Positions 46,070 through 54,608 of a stretch of 64,000 bases of DNA are shown here, in pieces; position 1 is the stretch's first letter; each line of letters opens with the position of its first letter. Position numbers and translations under genes: made by a program. The stretch comes from CBDFKK01 sp965248815 (GTDB taxonomy: Bacteria > Pseudomonadota > Alphaproteobacteria > SMXP01). The stretch lies in contig CBDFKK010000007.1 in the NCBI GenBank assembly GCA_965248815.1, positions 62,001 through 126,000 of the forward strand, written 5' to 3'. The notes under the pieces were generated by a model. That model ran no database searches, was not told where the DNA came from, and saw only the letters and a program-made list of their open reading frames with translations.

Positions 46070-47265
46070 ACGTCGTGGACAAAAATCACTTCCGCGAAAT
46101 TGTCAAACGTTCGCCATTTCATTCGCGCATCGAACTGCTTTGTTACGTCAACGATTGGTCTAGATGGAAAGCGTACACGACGGTTAACACCTACGAAGAC
46201 GTGGAGCTTGAATATTTTGCCATTCGCAGCACATGCTCGGTCTTCGACTTGTCTCCCATGAGCAAGTACCGCATTCGCGGAACGGACGCTCTGGCATTTC
46301 TCAATCGCCTGATGACGCGAAACGTCAGCAAGCTCAAGCCGGGGCGCGTTGGCTATTCGGTTTGGTGCAACGACCGCGGCAAAGTGATCGACGACGGGAC
46401 TATTTTCCATTTGAAAGACGGCGAATACCGCCTGTGCGCACAAGAGCGCCAATTGGATTGGTTGATGCTGTCGGCATTGGGTTTTGACGTTGAAATCTTT
46501 GAGGAAACTGATGATATCGCTGGACTTTCATTTCAAGGGCCCACGACGTGCGCCGTGCTCAAGACAATGGAGCTCACGGGCATCGAGAATCTAAAGCCTT
46601 TTGGAATCCAGACCTTCCCCTTTGAGGGAGGCGAGCTCATGGTCTCGCGAACCGGCTTCACGGGCGATTTGGGTTACGAGTTGTGGATCGATCCTTCACG
46701 CGCCGAAGCGCTGTGGGATACCTTGTTCGACGCCGGTCAAAACTTCGGTATTCGGCCCGTTGGCGGCAACGCCCTCGAAATGGCGCGCGTCGAAGCGGGC
46801 TTTATCCAAGCCGGTGTCGATTTCATGCCGGCCAATGAAACCGTCCGAGCCGGCCATGACCGTTCGCCGTTTGAAATCGGATTGGATTGGTTGGTTGATT
46901 TCAAAAAGCCAATCTTCACAGGCCGAAAGGCGCTCCTCGAAGAAAAGCAAAAGGGCTCTCGTTATTCCCTCGTAAAACTCGACATCGAAGGCAATAAACC
47001 TGCGAAGGATTCATTTATCTACACCAACCGAGGTAAGAAGCAGGTCGGAAAGGTAACCTCGGCACTCTGGTCACCTTCATGCAAAGCCAACATTGCGCTG
47101 GCCTCCCTCGACTCGAAATACGCCTCCGGGTCGCACAATCTTTGGGCAGAGATCTATTATCAGCGTGAATTGACATGGCATAAAAAATTGGCGCAGTGCA
47201 CAATCGTCGATAAACCGTTTTGGGATCCTCCACGGCGGCGCGCGACCCCGCCCGCCGACTATTGA
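46066..47265 (+). CDS. GcvT-family THF-dependent aminomethyl/methyltransferase
   Basis: 399 aa. The T-protein fold is clear: YRIRGTDALAFLNRLMTRNV (folate barrel), GYSVWCNDRGKVIDDGTIF and SRTGFTGDLGYELW, with a C-terminal barrel (FTGRKALLEE...). Family members transfer a C1 unit from an amine (glycine cleavage, dimethylglycine, sarcosine) or from DMSP to THF. It is not flanked by GcvH/GcvP, so it is not the glycine-cleavage T protein. With two Rieske enzymes and PurU in the same locus, methyl transfer from an N-methylated amine is the likely job. Confidence 0.9.
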   Translation: MNVVDKNHFREIVKRSPFHSRIELLCYVNDWSRWKAYTTVNTYEDVELEYFAIRSTCSVFDLSPMSKYRIRGTDALAFLNRLMTRNVSKLKPGRVGYSVWCNDRGKVIDDGTIFHLKDGEYRLCAQERQLDWLMLSALGFDVEIFEETDDIAGLSFQGPTTCAVLKTMELTGIENLKPFGIQTFPFEGGELMVSRTGFTGDLGYELWIDPSRAEALWDTLFDAGQNFGIRPVGGNALEMARVEAGFIQAGVDFMPANETVRAGHDRSPFEIGLDWLVDFKKPIFTGRKALLEEKQKGSRYSLVKLDIEGNKPAKDSFIYTNRGKKQVGKVTSALWSPSCKANIALASLDSKYASGSHNLWAEIYYQRELTWHKKLAQCTIVDKPFWDPPRRRATPPADY

Positions 47266-47269
47266 GATC

Positions 47270-49369
47270 ATGGCCCACCGGCTGGATCCACTCCTACGCC
47301 CGAAAAGCATGGCCGTCGTGGGCGCCACCGCGCGCGAAGGATCTGTCGGCAATCGAGTCATTCAAAATCTGTTGAAGGGCAATTATTCTGGCGAGCTTTA
47401 CGCCGTCAATCCGCGCTATGAGCAAATTGAAGGCGTACCTTGTTTTACGTCGCTAAGTGACTTACCGGGCAAAGTTGATCACGTCGTATTCGCATTGTCC
47501 GATGCACGTCTCGAAGATGCCTTCGACGAAACCATCAAACTGGGCATCAAAGCCGTCACTATATATTCAACCCTTGTCTTAGCTGACGATTCGAACCCAC
47601 CGCTCAAGACTCGCATTCAAAAAAAAGCCCGCGGCGCCAAAGTAATGATCTGCGGCGGCAATGGAATGGGCTTTTACAATTTTGACGATGGCATTTGGAA
47701 TTGCGGGTTTTCGACACGGAACCACCGCGCGCCGGGCGACGTCACATTCATCAGCCAATCCGGCTCGGGTATGGCCGGAATTATCGATGTCGAAGGGCGT
47801 ATAGACTTCAATCTCGCCGTTTCGACCGGTCAGGAATTGACCGTAACTATGTCCGACTATTTAGACTTTGCCCTCGACATGCCGACGACCAAAGTTGTCG
47901 GCCTGTTCATGGAAACCGTGCGCGATGTCCCCGCCATGACTGCCGCCCTGGAAAAAGCGGAAGCGCGGCGCATTCCGGTCATCGCCATCAAAGTAGGTCG
48001 TACGGAACTCGCCGCGCGGCTCACCGTATCCCATTCGGGCGCCATCGCCGGCAACGACGATGCGTACAATGCCTACTTCGATCGTCATGGCGTCATGCGC
48101 GTCAGCGATATGGACGAATTAGCCACCGTCCTGATCATGTTTGCACAACCGCACGATGTCGGGCCCGGCGGTCTTGTCTCCATGCATGATTCCGGCGGCG
48201 AGCGCCAGCTTGTTATAGACCTAGCGGACGAACATGGGGCAACCCTTACGAAGCTGAACGCTGCCAGCGTCGCGGAACTAAAAGAAACTCTTGAGCCCGA
48301 ATTACCGGCGGTCAATCCGCTCGACTCGTGGAGCAAAGGCGGCGAGGACTTTGACAGCCGCGCCGCAGGCTATCTTACAACCATGATGAATGATCCCGGC
48401 GCCGCCATCGGTGCGGTCATTCAAGACCGCAATGCGGAAAGTTCCGTCGCCCCTGAATACATCGAGTATTTGCGCATGGCACACCGTGCCACAGGCAAGC
48501 CAGCATTTCTCGTCGCGGGCCGACAAGGCACGGGAACAGATCCGTTGGCCGTGAACGCCACGCGGGACGGATTTCCGGTACTTGACGGCGTCAGTCCATT
48601 TCTAAAGGGCATCAAACTGCTTTTTGATCATCGGGACTTTACCCGGCGCACGCCCACAACGCTTCCGTCGATTGATCAGGGCATTCTTGGTAAGTGGAAA
48701 TCCCGCCTCAGGAAAGGCGACCCACTCGCAGAGGCAGACGGCGCCGAACTCTTGAAAGACTTTGGGATCGAGGCCCTGTCTTATAGACCAGCAAATTCTG
48801 CAGCCCACGCGACCGATGCCGCTAAAGACCTCGGATTTCCTGTCACCCTCAAGACGGCAAAAAAAGGGCTGGCGCACAAGTCTGATCAAGGCGGCGTGAA
48901 ATTGAATATCAAAGACGCAGACGATCTCGCGCAAGCTTATACAGACATGTCAAAACGCCTCGGGCCTGATGTCTATGTGACACCGATGGTGACAGATCCC
49001 GGCGTCGAAATGATTTTAGGCATGATTGCGGACGAACAGTTTGGTCCCCTTGTTGTATTGGGCTTTGGCGGCATTCATGCCGAGACCTTCAAAGACGTGG
49101 TTAGCCTCCTGCCCCCCTTTGGCGCAAAGGATGTTATGGAAAAGTTGGGAACTCTTCGCCTCGCCCCCCTACTTGCGGGCAGCCGCGGCAATCCTCCTGT
49201 TAAAGCGGCTTCTTTCGCTGACGCGGCCGCAAGATTCTCCGTACTGGCGCACACTCTCGGTGATAGTCTGCAGGAAATTGATGTCAATCCGATATTGGTG
49301 ACAGCGACTGGATGCATCGCTTTGGACGCGTTAGTCGTAACTCGCGGCGGGAATGAAAGGAAAGTCTGA
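47270..49369 (+). CDS. ADP-forming acyl-CoA synthetase (acetate-CoA ligase type)
   Basis: 699 aa, both alpha and beta parts fused. CoA-binding domain from residue 1 (LLRPKSMAVVGATAREGSVG), succinyl-CoA-ligase-like domains with the phospho-His loop TVSHSGAIAGNDD (~250), and a C-terminal ATP-grasp domain (KTAKKGLAHKSDQGGVKLNI; GMIADEQFGPLVVLGFGG). It activates a carboxylic acid as CoA thioester at the cost of ATP to ADP. In this operon it would feed the acyl-CoA dehydrogenase. It ends one base into the aldehyde dehydrogenase start (TGATG). Confidence 0.92.
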   Translation: MAHRLDPLLRPKSMAVVGATAREGSVGNRVIQNLLKGNYSGELYAVNPRYEQIEGVPCFTSLSDLPGKVDHVVFALSDARLEDAFDETIKLGIKAVTIYSTLVLADDSNPPLKTRIQKKARGAKVMICGGNGMGFYNFDDGIWNCGFSTRNHRAPGDVTFISQSGSGMAGIIDVEGRIDFNLAVSTGQELTVTMSDYLDFALDMPTTKVVGLFMETVRDVPAMTAALEKAEARRIPVIAIKVGRTELAARLTVSHSGAIAGNDDAYNAYFDRHGVMRVSDMDELATVLIMFAQPHDVGPGGLVSMHDSGGERQLVIDLADEHGATLTKLNAASVAELKETLEPELPAVNPLDSWSKGGEDFDSRAAGYLTTMMNDPGAAIGAVIQDRNAESSVAPEYIEYLRMAHRATGKPAFLVAGRQGTGTDPLAVNATRDGFPVLDGVSPFLKGIKLLFDHRDFTRRTPTTLPSIDQGILGKWKSRLRKGDPLAEADGAELLKDFGIEALSYRPANSAAHATDAAKDLGFPVTLKTAKKGLAHKSDQGGVKLNIKDADDLAQAYTDMSKRLGPDVYVTPMVTDPGVEMILGMIADEQFGPLVVLGFGGIHAETFKDVVSLLPPFGAKDVMEKLGTLRLAPLLAGSRGNPPVKAASFADAAARFSVLAHTLGDSLQEIDVNPILVTATGCIALDALVVTRGGNERKV

Positions 49370-50892
49370 TGAATATCGAAGCTCTTCAAGGGGCTGACAA
49401 AGCCAAATGGACTGCGATCGCTGATCAAGCCATAGCACGCGCGGAAACTGGCCTCTTCATCGACGGCGACTATGTCGATGCGACAGAGGGCGGACGATTT
49501 GAGTCCATCAATCCCGCGAATGGCGAAATCATAGCAGAGATGTCCAAAGCGACTTCCAAAGATGTTGACCGCGCCGTTGCTGCTGCCAAAAATTCTTACA
49601 AGTCGGGATCTTGGTCCCGCATGGCGCCCCGCGATCGCATGGACATCATGTATCGCTTTGCCGCGCTTGTCGAAGAGAATGCGGATGAATTGTCGGTTCT
49701 CGACACCATGGACATGGGCAAACCCATTTCTGAAGTATTGAACGACGATTTGCCGGCAGTCGTTAGCTGCATTCGATTTATGGGTGAGGGCATCGACAAG
49801 ATCGAAGGCCGCGTATCGAATACGGAAGACGATGTCGTGCACTTTGTCATGCGCGAACCGTACGGCGTCGTCGGTGCCATTTCACCTTGGAACTATCCAA
49901 TGGTGATGGCGACTTGGAAATTCGCCCCCGCGCTGGCTGCCGGCAATTCAGTCGTACTAAAACCTGCAGAACAGGCGCCGCTTAGCTGTTTGCGTCTCGC
50001 CCAACTCTTTGTCGAAGCCGGCGGACCGTCCGGCGTGTTTAATGTGGTCAACGGCATGGGCGAAGTCGCGGGCAAGGCACTCGCGCTTCACAACGATGTC
50101 TCAAAGGTTTCGTTCACGGGCTCAACTGCAGTCGGCAAACTCATTCTTCAATATGCCGGTCAATCTAATATGAAAAAGGTTGCACTGGAATGCGGCGGCA
50201 AGTCGCCGCAAATTTTCATGGCCGACATCGACGATATGGATGCAGCTGTTGCCGCGGCCTATGACGGCATCTATGGAAATATGGGTCAGGTCTGCAACGC
50301 AGGCTCGCGGCTCTTTGTCGACCGAAAAATCTTGGATGAGTTTATTGCGCGATTTATCGCAGACGGCCGTGAAGCCTATGTGCCCGGTGACCCGCTCGAC
50401 CCAGCAACCAACTTGGGGCCGCTTGTGACCAAAGAAGCACAAACTCGTGTCTTGGGTTATGTCGACAAAGGAAAATCGGAAGGTGCCAAGCTTGAGTTCG
50501 GCGGCGATGTGCCGGCAGACTTCGGCGGCGGCGCCTTTGTGACGCCTACACTTTTCACAGGCGTGACCCCCGGCATGACGATCGCACGCGAGGAAATTTT
50601 TGGACCCGTCGCGGGTGTTATCCCATTCGACACGGCCGACGAAGCCATCGCACTCGCCAACGACACGATTTATGGTCTGGCCGCCGGAATATGGACGAGC
50701 AACATCAACACCGCATTACGCATGACCAAAGAAATCGAAGCAGGAATCGTTTGGGTCAATACATTTAATGACGGTGACATGACCCAACCTTTTGGCGGTT
50801 ACAAGCAATCCGGCAACGCTAAGGACAATTGTATGGAAAGCCTTGAGAGCTACACCCAAGAAAAGTCAGCTTGGATTCGTATTGATCAATAA
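49369..50892 (+). CDS. Aldehyde dehydrogenase (PuuC/BetB-like)
   Basis: 507 aa NAD(P)+-dependent enzyme. N175 (SPWNYP), general base E274 (LECGGKSP), nucleophile C309 (GQVCNAGSR). It resembles gamma-glutamyl-aminobutyraldehyde and betaine-aldehyde dehydrogenases, which act on amino-aldehydes, so it probably oxidises the aldehyde made by the aminotransferase. The start overlaps the stop of the CoA ligase by one base. Confidence 0.95.
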   Translation: MNIEALQGADKAKWTAIADQAIARAETGLFIDGDYVDATEGGRFESINPANGEIIAEMSKATSKDVDRAVAAAKNSYKSGSWSRMAPRDRMDIMYRFAALVEENADELSVLDTMDMGKPISEVLNDDLPAVVSCIRFMGEGIDKIEGRVSNTEDDVVHFVMREPYGVVGAISPWNYPMVMATWKFAPALAAGNSVVLKPAEQAPLSCLRLAQLFVEAGGPSGVFNVVNGMGEVAGKALALHNDVSKVSFTGSTAVGKLILQYAGQSNMKKVALECGGKSPQIFMADIDDMDAAVAAAYDGIYGNMGQVCNAGSRLFVDRKILDEFIARFIADGREAYVPGDPLDPATNLGPLVTKEAQTRVLGYVDKGKSEGAKLEFGGDVPADFGGGAFVTPTLFTGVTPGMTIAREEIFGPVAGVIPFDTADEAIALANDTIYGLAAGIWTSNINTALRMTKEIEAGIVWVNTFNDGDMTQPFGGYKQSGNAKDNCMESLESYTQEKSAWIRIDQ

Positions 50893-50907
50893 CGCGACGG
50901 TGCAGGA

Positions 50908-51708
50908 ATGAAATTCGATACTCTTCTCTATGAGACGCGAGGAACGGCAGCGCTGATCACGCTGAACCGTCCCGAAAAGCTCAACGCCATTAACGGTCCG
51001 ATGGTGAAAGACCTTGGCCGAGCGCTCGACGAGGCAGAGGCAGATGATCAAGTCCGCACCATTATTGTGAACGGCGCGGGTCGCGCGTTTTCGGCCGGCT
51101 TCGATCTCGGTGGCACCGGCGAACCGGTCGCGCTGCGCCAAGAATTGATCGACGACTTCGACATTATTATGCGCTTTTGGGATTCGGCCAAACCGACGAT
51201 TGCCGCTGTACACACCTATTGTTTGGGCAGCGCTATGGAACTTGCTGTTGCGTGCGATATTACGATCTCAGCCGAGGACTGCCGCTTTGGCGCGCCAGAA
51301 GTCCAGTTCGGCAGCGGGATCGTCGCGTTGATCCTGCCATGGCTCATCGGGCCCAAACTGTCCAAAGAATTCCTGCTGACAGGTGACGATGAAATCGATG
51401 CGCAACGCGCGTTGGAGACGGGCCTCGTGAACAAAGTGGTTCCGGCCGAAGCACTGTTAGAGGAAGCGCTGAAGTATGCGGCGCGATTGGCTACAAATGA
51501 TCAACTTGCGGTCGCGCTCACCAAACAAGCGATAAACCGCAGCTTAGACATTATGGGTATGAGGCAAGCTCTATTACAGGCGCTCGAGCTTGACGTGATT
51601 GTTGAGTCAACGGAAACGCCGGAGTCCAAAGCCTTTGGCAATATTCTTCAAACAGAGGGTCCCAAAGCTGCGATCGCTTGGCGCAGAAAACAACTTGAAT
51701 CGATATGA
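50908..51708 (+). CDS. Enoyl-CoA hydratase/isomerase family protein
   Basis: 266 aa crotonase fold. The oxyanion-hole segments are AFSAGFDLGG and HTYCLGSAMELAVACDI. The usual Glu pair of crotonase is only partly present, so hydratase, isomerase or thioesterase activity cannot be separated. Last gene of the plus-strand operon, 15 bases after the aldehyde dehydrogenase, and the natural partner of the acyl-CoA dehydrogenase on the other strand. Confidence 0.92.
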   Translation: MKFDTLLYETRGTAALITLNRPEKLNAINGPMVKDLGRALDEAEADDQVRTIIVNGAGRAFSAGFDLGGTGEPVALRQELIDDFDIIMRFWDSAKPTIAAVHTYCLGSAMELAVACDITISAEDCRFGAPEVQFGSGIVALILPWLIGPKLSKEFLLTGDDEIDAQRALETGLVNKVVPAEALLEEALKYAARLATNDQLAVALTKQAINRSLDIMGMRQALLQALELDVIVESTETPESKAFGNILQTEGPKAAIAWRRKQLESI

Positions 51709-52234
51709 ACGGTTCTCAATTGCCAAGCAAAGTGAGAGTCTTTCTTAACACGGCGCTAGTTCATTTCAGCGATTCGACGTTTTCAGAAAAATCAATCACA
51801 CTCGCATTCCGAGAGGCCAGTTGATTAACAATGGGATATTTGCGTTTTTCTAAGCCTTTGTTTTAACGCCGTTTTTCCCATAAGTCTTTGAATAAACGTG
51901 AATATTTACTGACATCTGAAACATTCCAATACAACCGACAGACAGTTATTTTCATCCTGAAGACGGAGTCAGGACGGAGTCAGTGTTAACTAAAATCGTC
52001 AAGCTCGAAAGAAGGAAAAAATGACCGAAAAAATTAGGCGCGGCCACCCCCTGAACCGGCCCCGGAGATTGAAATGTATATTGGACCGATAGACGTGGGA
52101 GATATCGCCTCCGTCATTGAAGCTCACTAGAGGCGTGCGAACAACCTCAGTCAGAATTGCGAACGAGGGTTGCGCAGCGGTGTTGACTAGTCCATGTCTG
52201 TATTCGAAAACACTGGCCCCTGACACATCATTAT
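51709..52234. other. Gene-free, degraded mobile-element DNA
   Basis: About 525 bases with no credible gene, AT-rich to ~51960. It contains a perfect tandem repeat (51962-51983) and the first copy of a dispersed repeat (from 52129). It marks the junction between the catabolic operon and the accessory island. Confidence 0.6.
51962..51983. repeat. Two-copy tandem repeat
   Basis: The 11-bp unit GACGGAGTCAG twice in a row, perfect. Possibly a replication slippage product; no function seen. Confidence 0.7.
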
Positions 52235-52240
52235 ATGACC
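52129..52240. repeat. Dispersed repeat, copy a (long form)
   Basis: Begins AGAGGCGTGCGAA and contains AATTGCGAA, TTGCGCAGCGGTGTTGAC, CTGTATTC and GCCCCTGACACAT. Aligns, with substitutions and small gaps, to copy d over about 110 bases including the distal GACACAT...ATATG. Together copies a and d flank the genes at 52.6-55.7 kb in direct orientation. Confidence 0.65.
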
Positions 52241-52420
52241 TATCCGCCGGGAACGGGTTACGGCTGCGCGATTAAACCCTACGACAACGCCATGATCGAG
52301 AGCTTTATGAAGACGCTCAGGGTCGAGGGCGTCTATCTTATGGCCTTCGAGAGTGCGGAGACCAGAGGCGCGCGAAAATATTTCGCCGAAATTGCGAAAA
52401 ACGGCTGCGCGAGGAGGTTG
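52235..52420 (+). pseudogene. IS3-type transposase remnant
   Basis: A short piece of DDE transposase C-terminal core, including YDNAMIESFMKTLRVEGVYLM, the conserved region around the catalytic Glu. After AFESAE the homology stops and repeat copy b begins. No start, no HTH and no full core remain. A degraded fragment, not related closely to the intact IS at 30364-31649. Confidence 0.8.
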
Positions 52421-52424
52421 ACGC
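52361..52424. repeat. Dispersed repeat, copy b
   Basis: ACCAGAGGCGCGCGAAAATA then TTTCGCCGAAATTGCGAAAA, GGCTGCGCGAGGAGGTTGAC. The short form, directly behind the transposase remnant. Confidence 0.65.
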
Positions 52425-52616
52425 CGATTTTTGCTCTTCTAACCGCCCGACGCGGCCGCCCCGCACTTCTCACCAACCTCGGCCTGTGGCTCGGGGAGCG
52501 ATTCTCAATCTATGTGGAGACGATTTGGGAGGTGGGTAACGACTGCGTGAGGATGGGGTGGACCGGTGAATGCCGGAACGTTTCCCTAAAGCCTTGTCCT
52601 ATGTGAAGACGGGAAC

Positions 52617-53455
52617 ATGCGGCATCACTATATTCCACAATGGCTATTGCGGAACTTCCGGGATTCCAGTGGAAAGATCCACGGCTTCGTGAAGTCGAAC
52701 CCGGCCCCTGGTGTGTTTGCCACCACCCCGAAGAACCTGATGGTCGAGAAAGATCTCTATGCGCTGCTTGGCGAATCCGGGCCGCCAGACAAGCGGTAGA
52801 GGAATGGTTTTCAGGACACGAAGCCCAAGCAAAAGCCGTCGCGGACAAAATCATAACGGCGGCACGAAACAACGCGCCGCCCCGGCTCACGCTCGAGGAA
52901 ATATCAATTTTGCATCATCTTCACTACAGGACGTGGGTGCGTACACCCGATAACGCGGCGGAGAAAGACGAGCACATGGAACCATTCGATAACGATGCAT
53001 TCCTTGAGTGGTATGGAAAAGAACGCAATCTGGCTGCCCATGAAATGGCCATCGCTCGAGAGTTTCTTCACGATCCGCGTCACGAGAAGGTGTCGAAGCA
53101 CAACTCCCATGTCATGGCAGTCGCTGGCCCACCCACGCCCTGTGTAATCGAAGATCTTGAAGCTCACGGCATCAGAATTGCCCGTATCTCAAAACCCAAT
53201 AAGAGCTTCGTCATCGGTAGTTATGCCCTTGCGCTCGCGAGGTATCGTGGGGCGAGCCACGTGTGGCTTCCGATCTCGTATGATGTCGCCGTGGAGCCGT
53301 ATGGTCCTACTGGAACCGAAACACTGGTGGAATTGACACGGGGCGACGACATCAGGGCCATCAACGAAGCATCCTTTCGACAAAGCAGCATCGTTGCCGC
53401 GCGTTCCGAACGGCTTCTACGCTCTCTTGCCAACGGGCCCGGGTACGCCTGGTGA
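52617..53455 (+). pseudogene. DUF4238 family protein, frameshifted
   Basis: The N-terminus in one frame is RHHYIPQWLLRNFRDSSGK and on to LLGESGPPDK, the classical DUF4238 start. The rest is in another frame from about 52790: AVEEWFSGHEAQAKAVADKI through KHNSHVMAVAG and ISKPNKSFVIGSYAL to a stop at 53455. A one-base indel near 52785-52800 separates them. Total length if repaired is about 279 aa. DUF4238 function is not established; the genes often lie in defence or mobile-element neighbourhoods. Confidence 0.78.
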
Positions 53456-53480
53456 GAGAGTTGGCATTCGCCCGCGTTTC

Positions 53481-53545
53481 ACCAAAGGCGTGCGAAAAAA
53501 TTCGGCTGGAATCGCGAAAGATGGTTGCGCAGCGGTATTGACATA
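53481..53545. repeat. Dispersed repeat, copy c
   Basis: ACCAAAGGCGTGCGAAAAAA then GAATCGCGAAAGATGGTTG, GCGCAGCGGTATTGAC. It follows the DUF4238 pseudogene closely. The rest of the interval to 53918 holds no credible gene, only short decayed frames. Confidence 0.65.
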
Positions 53546-53918
53546 GTCAAACGGCCGTTGGATTTTTCCGGCGGGTTCCCGAGTTAAGCAACCGATTGTC
53601 TCGTTCTTGTACTTTGGTCAGTTGCCCGGTAAAGCTTTCCACCAAGCTAATCACCTGGAAGCGGGCGCTGGCAAATCCATCGTATCCGAGCGTATAGATT
53701 AGTTTAAAGATCGTCGATTACCTCAAGACGATCACCGGCGCCAGCTCTTCACGATGAGCAAGTATTCCAGGGATAGCGCCACCTACAAGGTCCACGAAGT
53801 CCTGGGAATCAGGATATGAGCGCGGCGTGGATTAAGGGGAAATGTTGCGCGGGGAGACGGTGCTGTCCCGGTTCATGCGGATAAGGCCGCCACCACTCGG
53901 TGGAATAAAAAAACTTGA

Positions 53919-53966
53919 CCATGTTAATTTTCCGAACCACAATGGTGGTCTGAAAAATTAACATGG
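53919..53966. promoter_or_regulatory. Long inverted repeat (probable operator) before the XRE/ImmA unit
   Basis: Arms of 22 bases: CCATGTTAATTTTCC...ACCAC (53919-53940) and GTGGT...GAAAAATTAACATGG (53945-53966), with about two mismatches and a 4-base loop AATG. It starts within TTGACC (53915-53920, a possible -35) and ends 9 bases before the first gene of the two-gene unit. This is the position expected for autoregulation by the XRE domain protein. Confidence 0.7.
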
Positions 53967-53975
53967 ACGGCTGTG

Positions 53976-54599
53976 ATGGTCACCACGAAAATCCTCTCAG
54001 ATCCGGTTGACTGCCATAGCCGCATTGCCGAGCTTGGTCTTGATTACGACAAACTTATCGATGTTGCATTAGTGGCTGCCGGAGCTTCCCGAGACAGCAC
54101 CAAACATGATCCGCCCAATGCGCCCGGAATCTTCGCATACATATATGGAACTCGTGCGCTCAGGGATAATTTTGTTGGGGATGCTTGGGTGGCGGATCGC
54201 ACTGATTCAGTAGAATCGATATTCAGCGAACGCCGCAAACTGCGGGTGGTCTATCAGAACGTAGATTGCGCCGCTATCGACGATCGAAATCCAAAGCCTC
54301 GTTCAACGAAAGGCGTTGGCTCCGAACGCACCTGCGAACTAAATCAACTTAGCTTATTTCCAGAAGCCCCGAAAACTCCACCTGAAGGAGCCAAGGCCTA
54401 TTACCTTATGGTTGCTGTGGCCGACTCCTCAATTACCGCCGAACTTTCATTGCCGGTCGTAAGGAACGGGTCGTTCGAAAGACTGATCGAACGAATTTAC
54501 CTAATCCGTGAGGGCGAACTGGAAGACATCGACATAGGAGACGAGCCTGACGACGAGGGTATTGAGACGCCTGACATCAACGTGACCCGAAAAAAATAG
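53976..54599 (+). CDS. Orphan 207-aa protein upstream of XRE/ImmA
   Basis: 207 aa from ATG 53976 (GTG 53973 adds one residue). No family recognised, no signal peptide or membrane helix. A variable middle (KPRSTKGVGSERT) separates an N-terminal region with alternating helices and strands (VESIFSERRKLRVVYQNVD) from a C-terminal one (YYLMVAVADSSITAELSLPV). The tail is very acidic (GELEDIDIGDEPDDEGIE). It is followed 9 bases later by the XRE/ImmA gene, so the two are one operon. Candidate toxin, target or substrate of the metallopeptidase. Confidence 0.72.
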   Translation: MVTTKILSDPVDCHSRIAELGLDYDKLIDVALVAAGASRDSTKHDPPNAPGIFAYIYGTRALRDNFVGDAWVADRTDSVESIFSERRKLRVVYQNVDCAAIDDRNPKPRSTKGVGSERTCELNQLSLFPEAPKTPPEGAKAYYLMVAVADSSITAELSLPVVRNGSFERLIERIYLIREGELEDIDIGDEPDDEGIETPDINVTRKK

Positions 54600-54608
54600 G
54601 GTCGAACT

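Noticed and set aside
46066..47265. Glycine-cleavage T protein or DMSP demethylase
   Set aside because: No gcvH or gcvP nearby, and no DMSP-specific features could be confirmed; only the GcvT family is supported.
52640..52790. Start of the second DUF4238 frame (MAIAELPGFQW)
   Set aside because: This stretch overlaps the true N-terminus in the other frame and is not homologous; only the part after ~52790 is real coding sequence.
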